Shown: one piece after another, positions 63,900 to 64,000 of the stretch
How the letters are laid out: every line of letters starts with the position of its first letter
Numbering within the stretch: position 1 is the stretch's first letter
Assembly: GCA_964016985.1 (NCBI GenBank)
Contig: OZ024828.1
Coordinates: 13,415,742 to 13,479,741, forward strand
From: Anodontia alba
Taxonomy: Eukaryota; Mollusca; Bivalvia; Lucinida; Lucinidae
DNA: 64,000 nt
Direction of reading: 5' to 3'
Notes under the pieces: generated by a model
The model's database searches: none
What the model saw: only the letters and a program-made list of their open reading frames with translations
What the model was told of the DNA's origin: nothing
Position numbers and translations under genes: made by a program

Positions 63900-64000
63900 G
63901 CATAGGACTGTATTCTGGAAGTGTTGGGAGACTAACGGGACTGTTCGGAACTCCAGTATCAGTCTGAGGCCAACATACCAAAATAGAATTTCGGACAATC
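63900..64000. other. No recognised feature
   Basis: Short unannotated right edge. The minus frame at 63804-63998 lies mostly over the TIR element and is not supported. Confidence 0.5.

Overview
The window looks like AT-rich, repeat-dominated intergenic and intronic DNA from an invertebrate, most likely a bivalve mollusc. This is inferred from spliced genes with long introns, many tRNA-derived SINEs with target-site duplications (TSDs), short palindromic DNA elements, and satellite-like arrays of about 130-180 bp carried inside hairpin-ended elements of the Helitron/Helentron type. There is no bacterial gene organisation, rRNA, CRISPR array or convincing functional tRNA gene.

One cellular gene is well supported. 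Four coding exons on the minus strand (61130-61258, 56039-56113, 45834-45972, 44339-44653) join in frame at canonical GT-AG sites. They encode the conserved catalytic part and C terminus of a methyltransferase-like protein 24 (METTL24, FkbM-type fold). Its 5' exons are not visible and probably lie beyond the right edge. Its two long introns (about 10 kb and 5 kb) hold most of the mobile DNA of the right half, including a broken SGNH-hydrolase / Ulp1-protease / PHD-finger reading frame (46483-47675) and a truncated Tc1-like transposase (58879-59515). A possible isolated first exon of another membrane-anchored protein lies at 14172-14303.

Layout: 1-7.1 kb holds small elements (a pogo-like miniature element, SINE fragments, a foldback and an element with a proline-rich reading frame). 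7.1-13.9 kb is a nested composite of roughly 1.2 kb units with inverted arms, invaded by SINEs and by a GC-rich hairpin-ended element. 13.9-24 kb is rich in one palindromic miniature family (family H) and two copies of a 0.6 kb repeat. 24.4-43.98 kb is mostly tandem arrays in hairpin-ended elements, with SINE insertions that date them relative to one another. 44.3-61.3 kb is the METTL24-like gene. 61.7-63.4 kb is another array, followed by a TIR element to about 63.9 kb.

The genes do not form a pathway. The interest lies in the recurring architecture of the arrays, the paired sequence changes in family H hairpins, the shared 3' tails of otherwise different SINEs, and the domain mix of the broken intronic reading frame. 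All assignments come from reading the sequence alone; no database search was possible.
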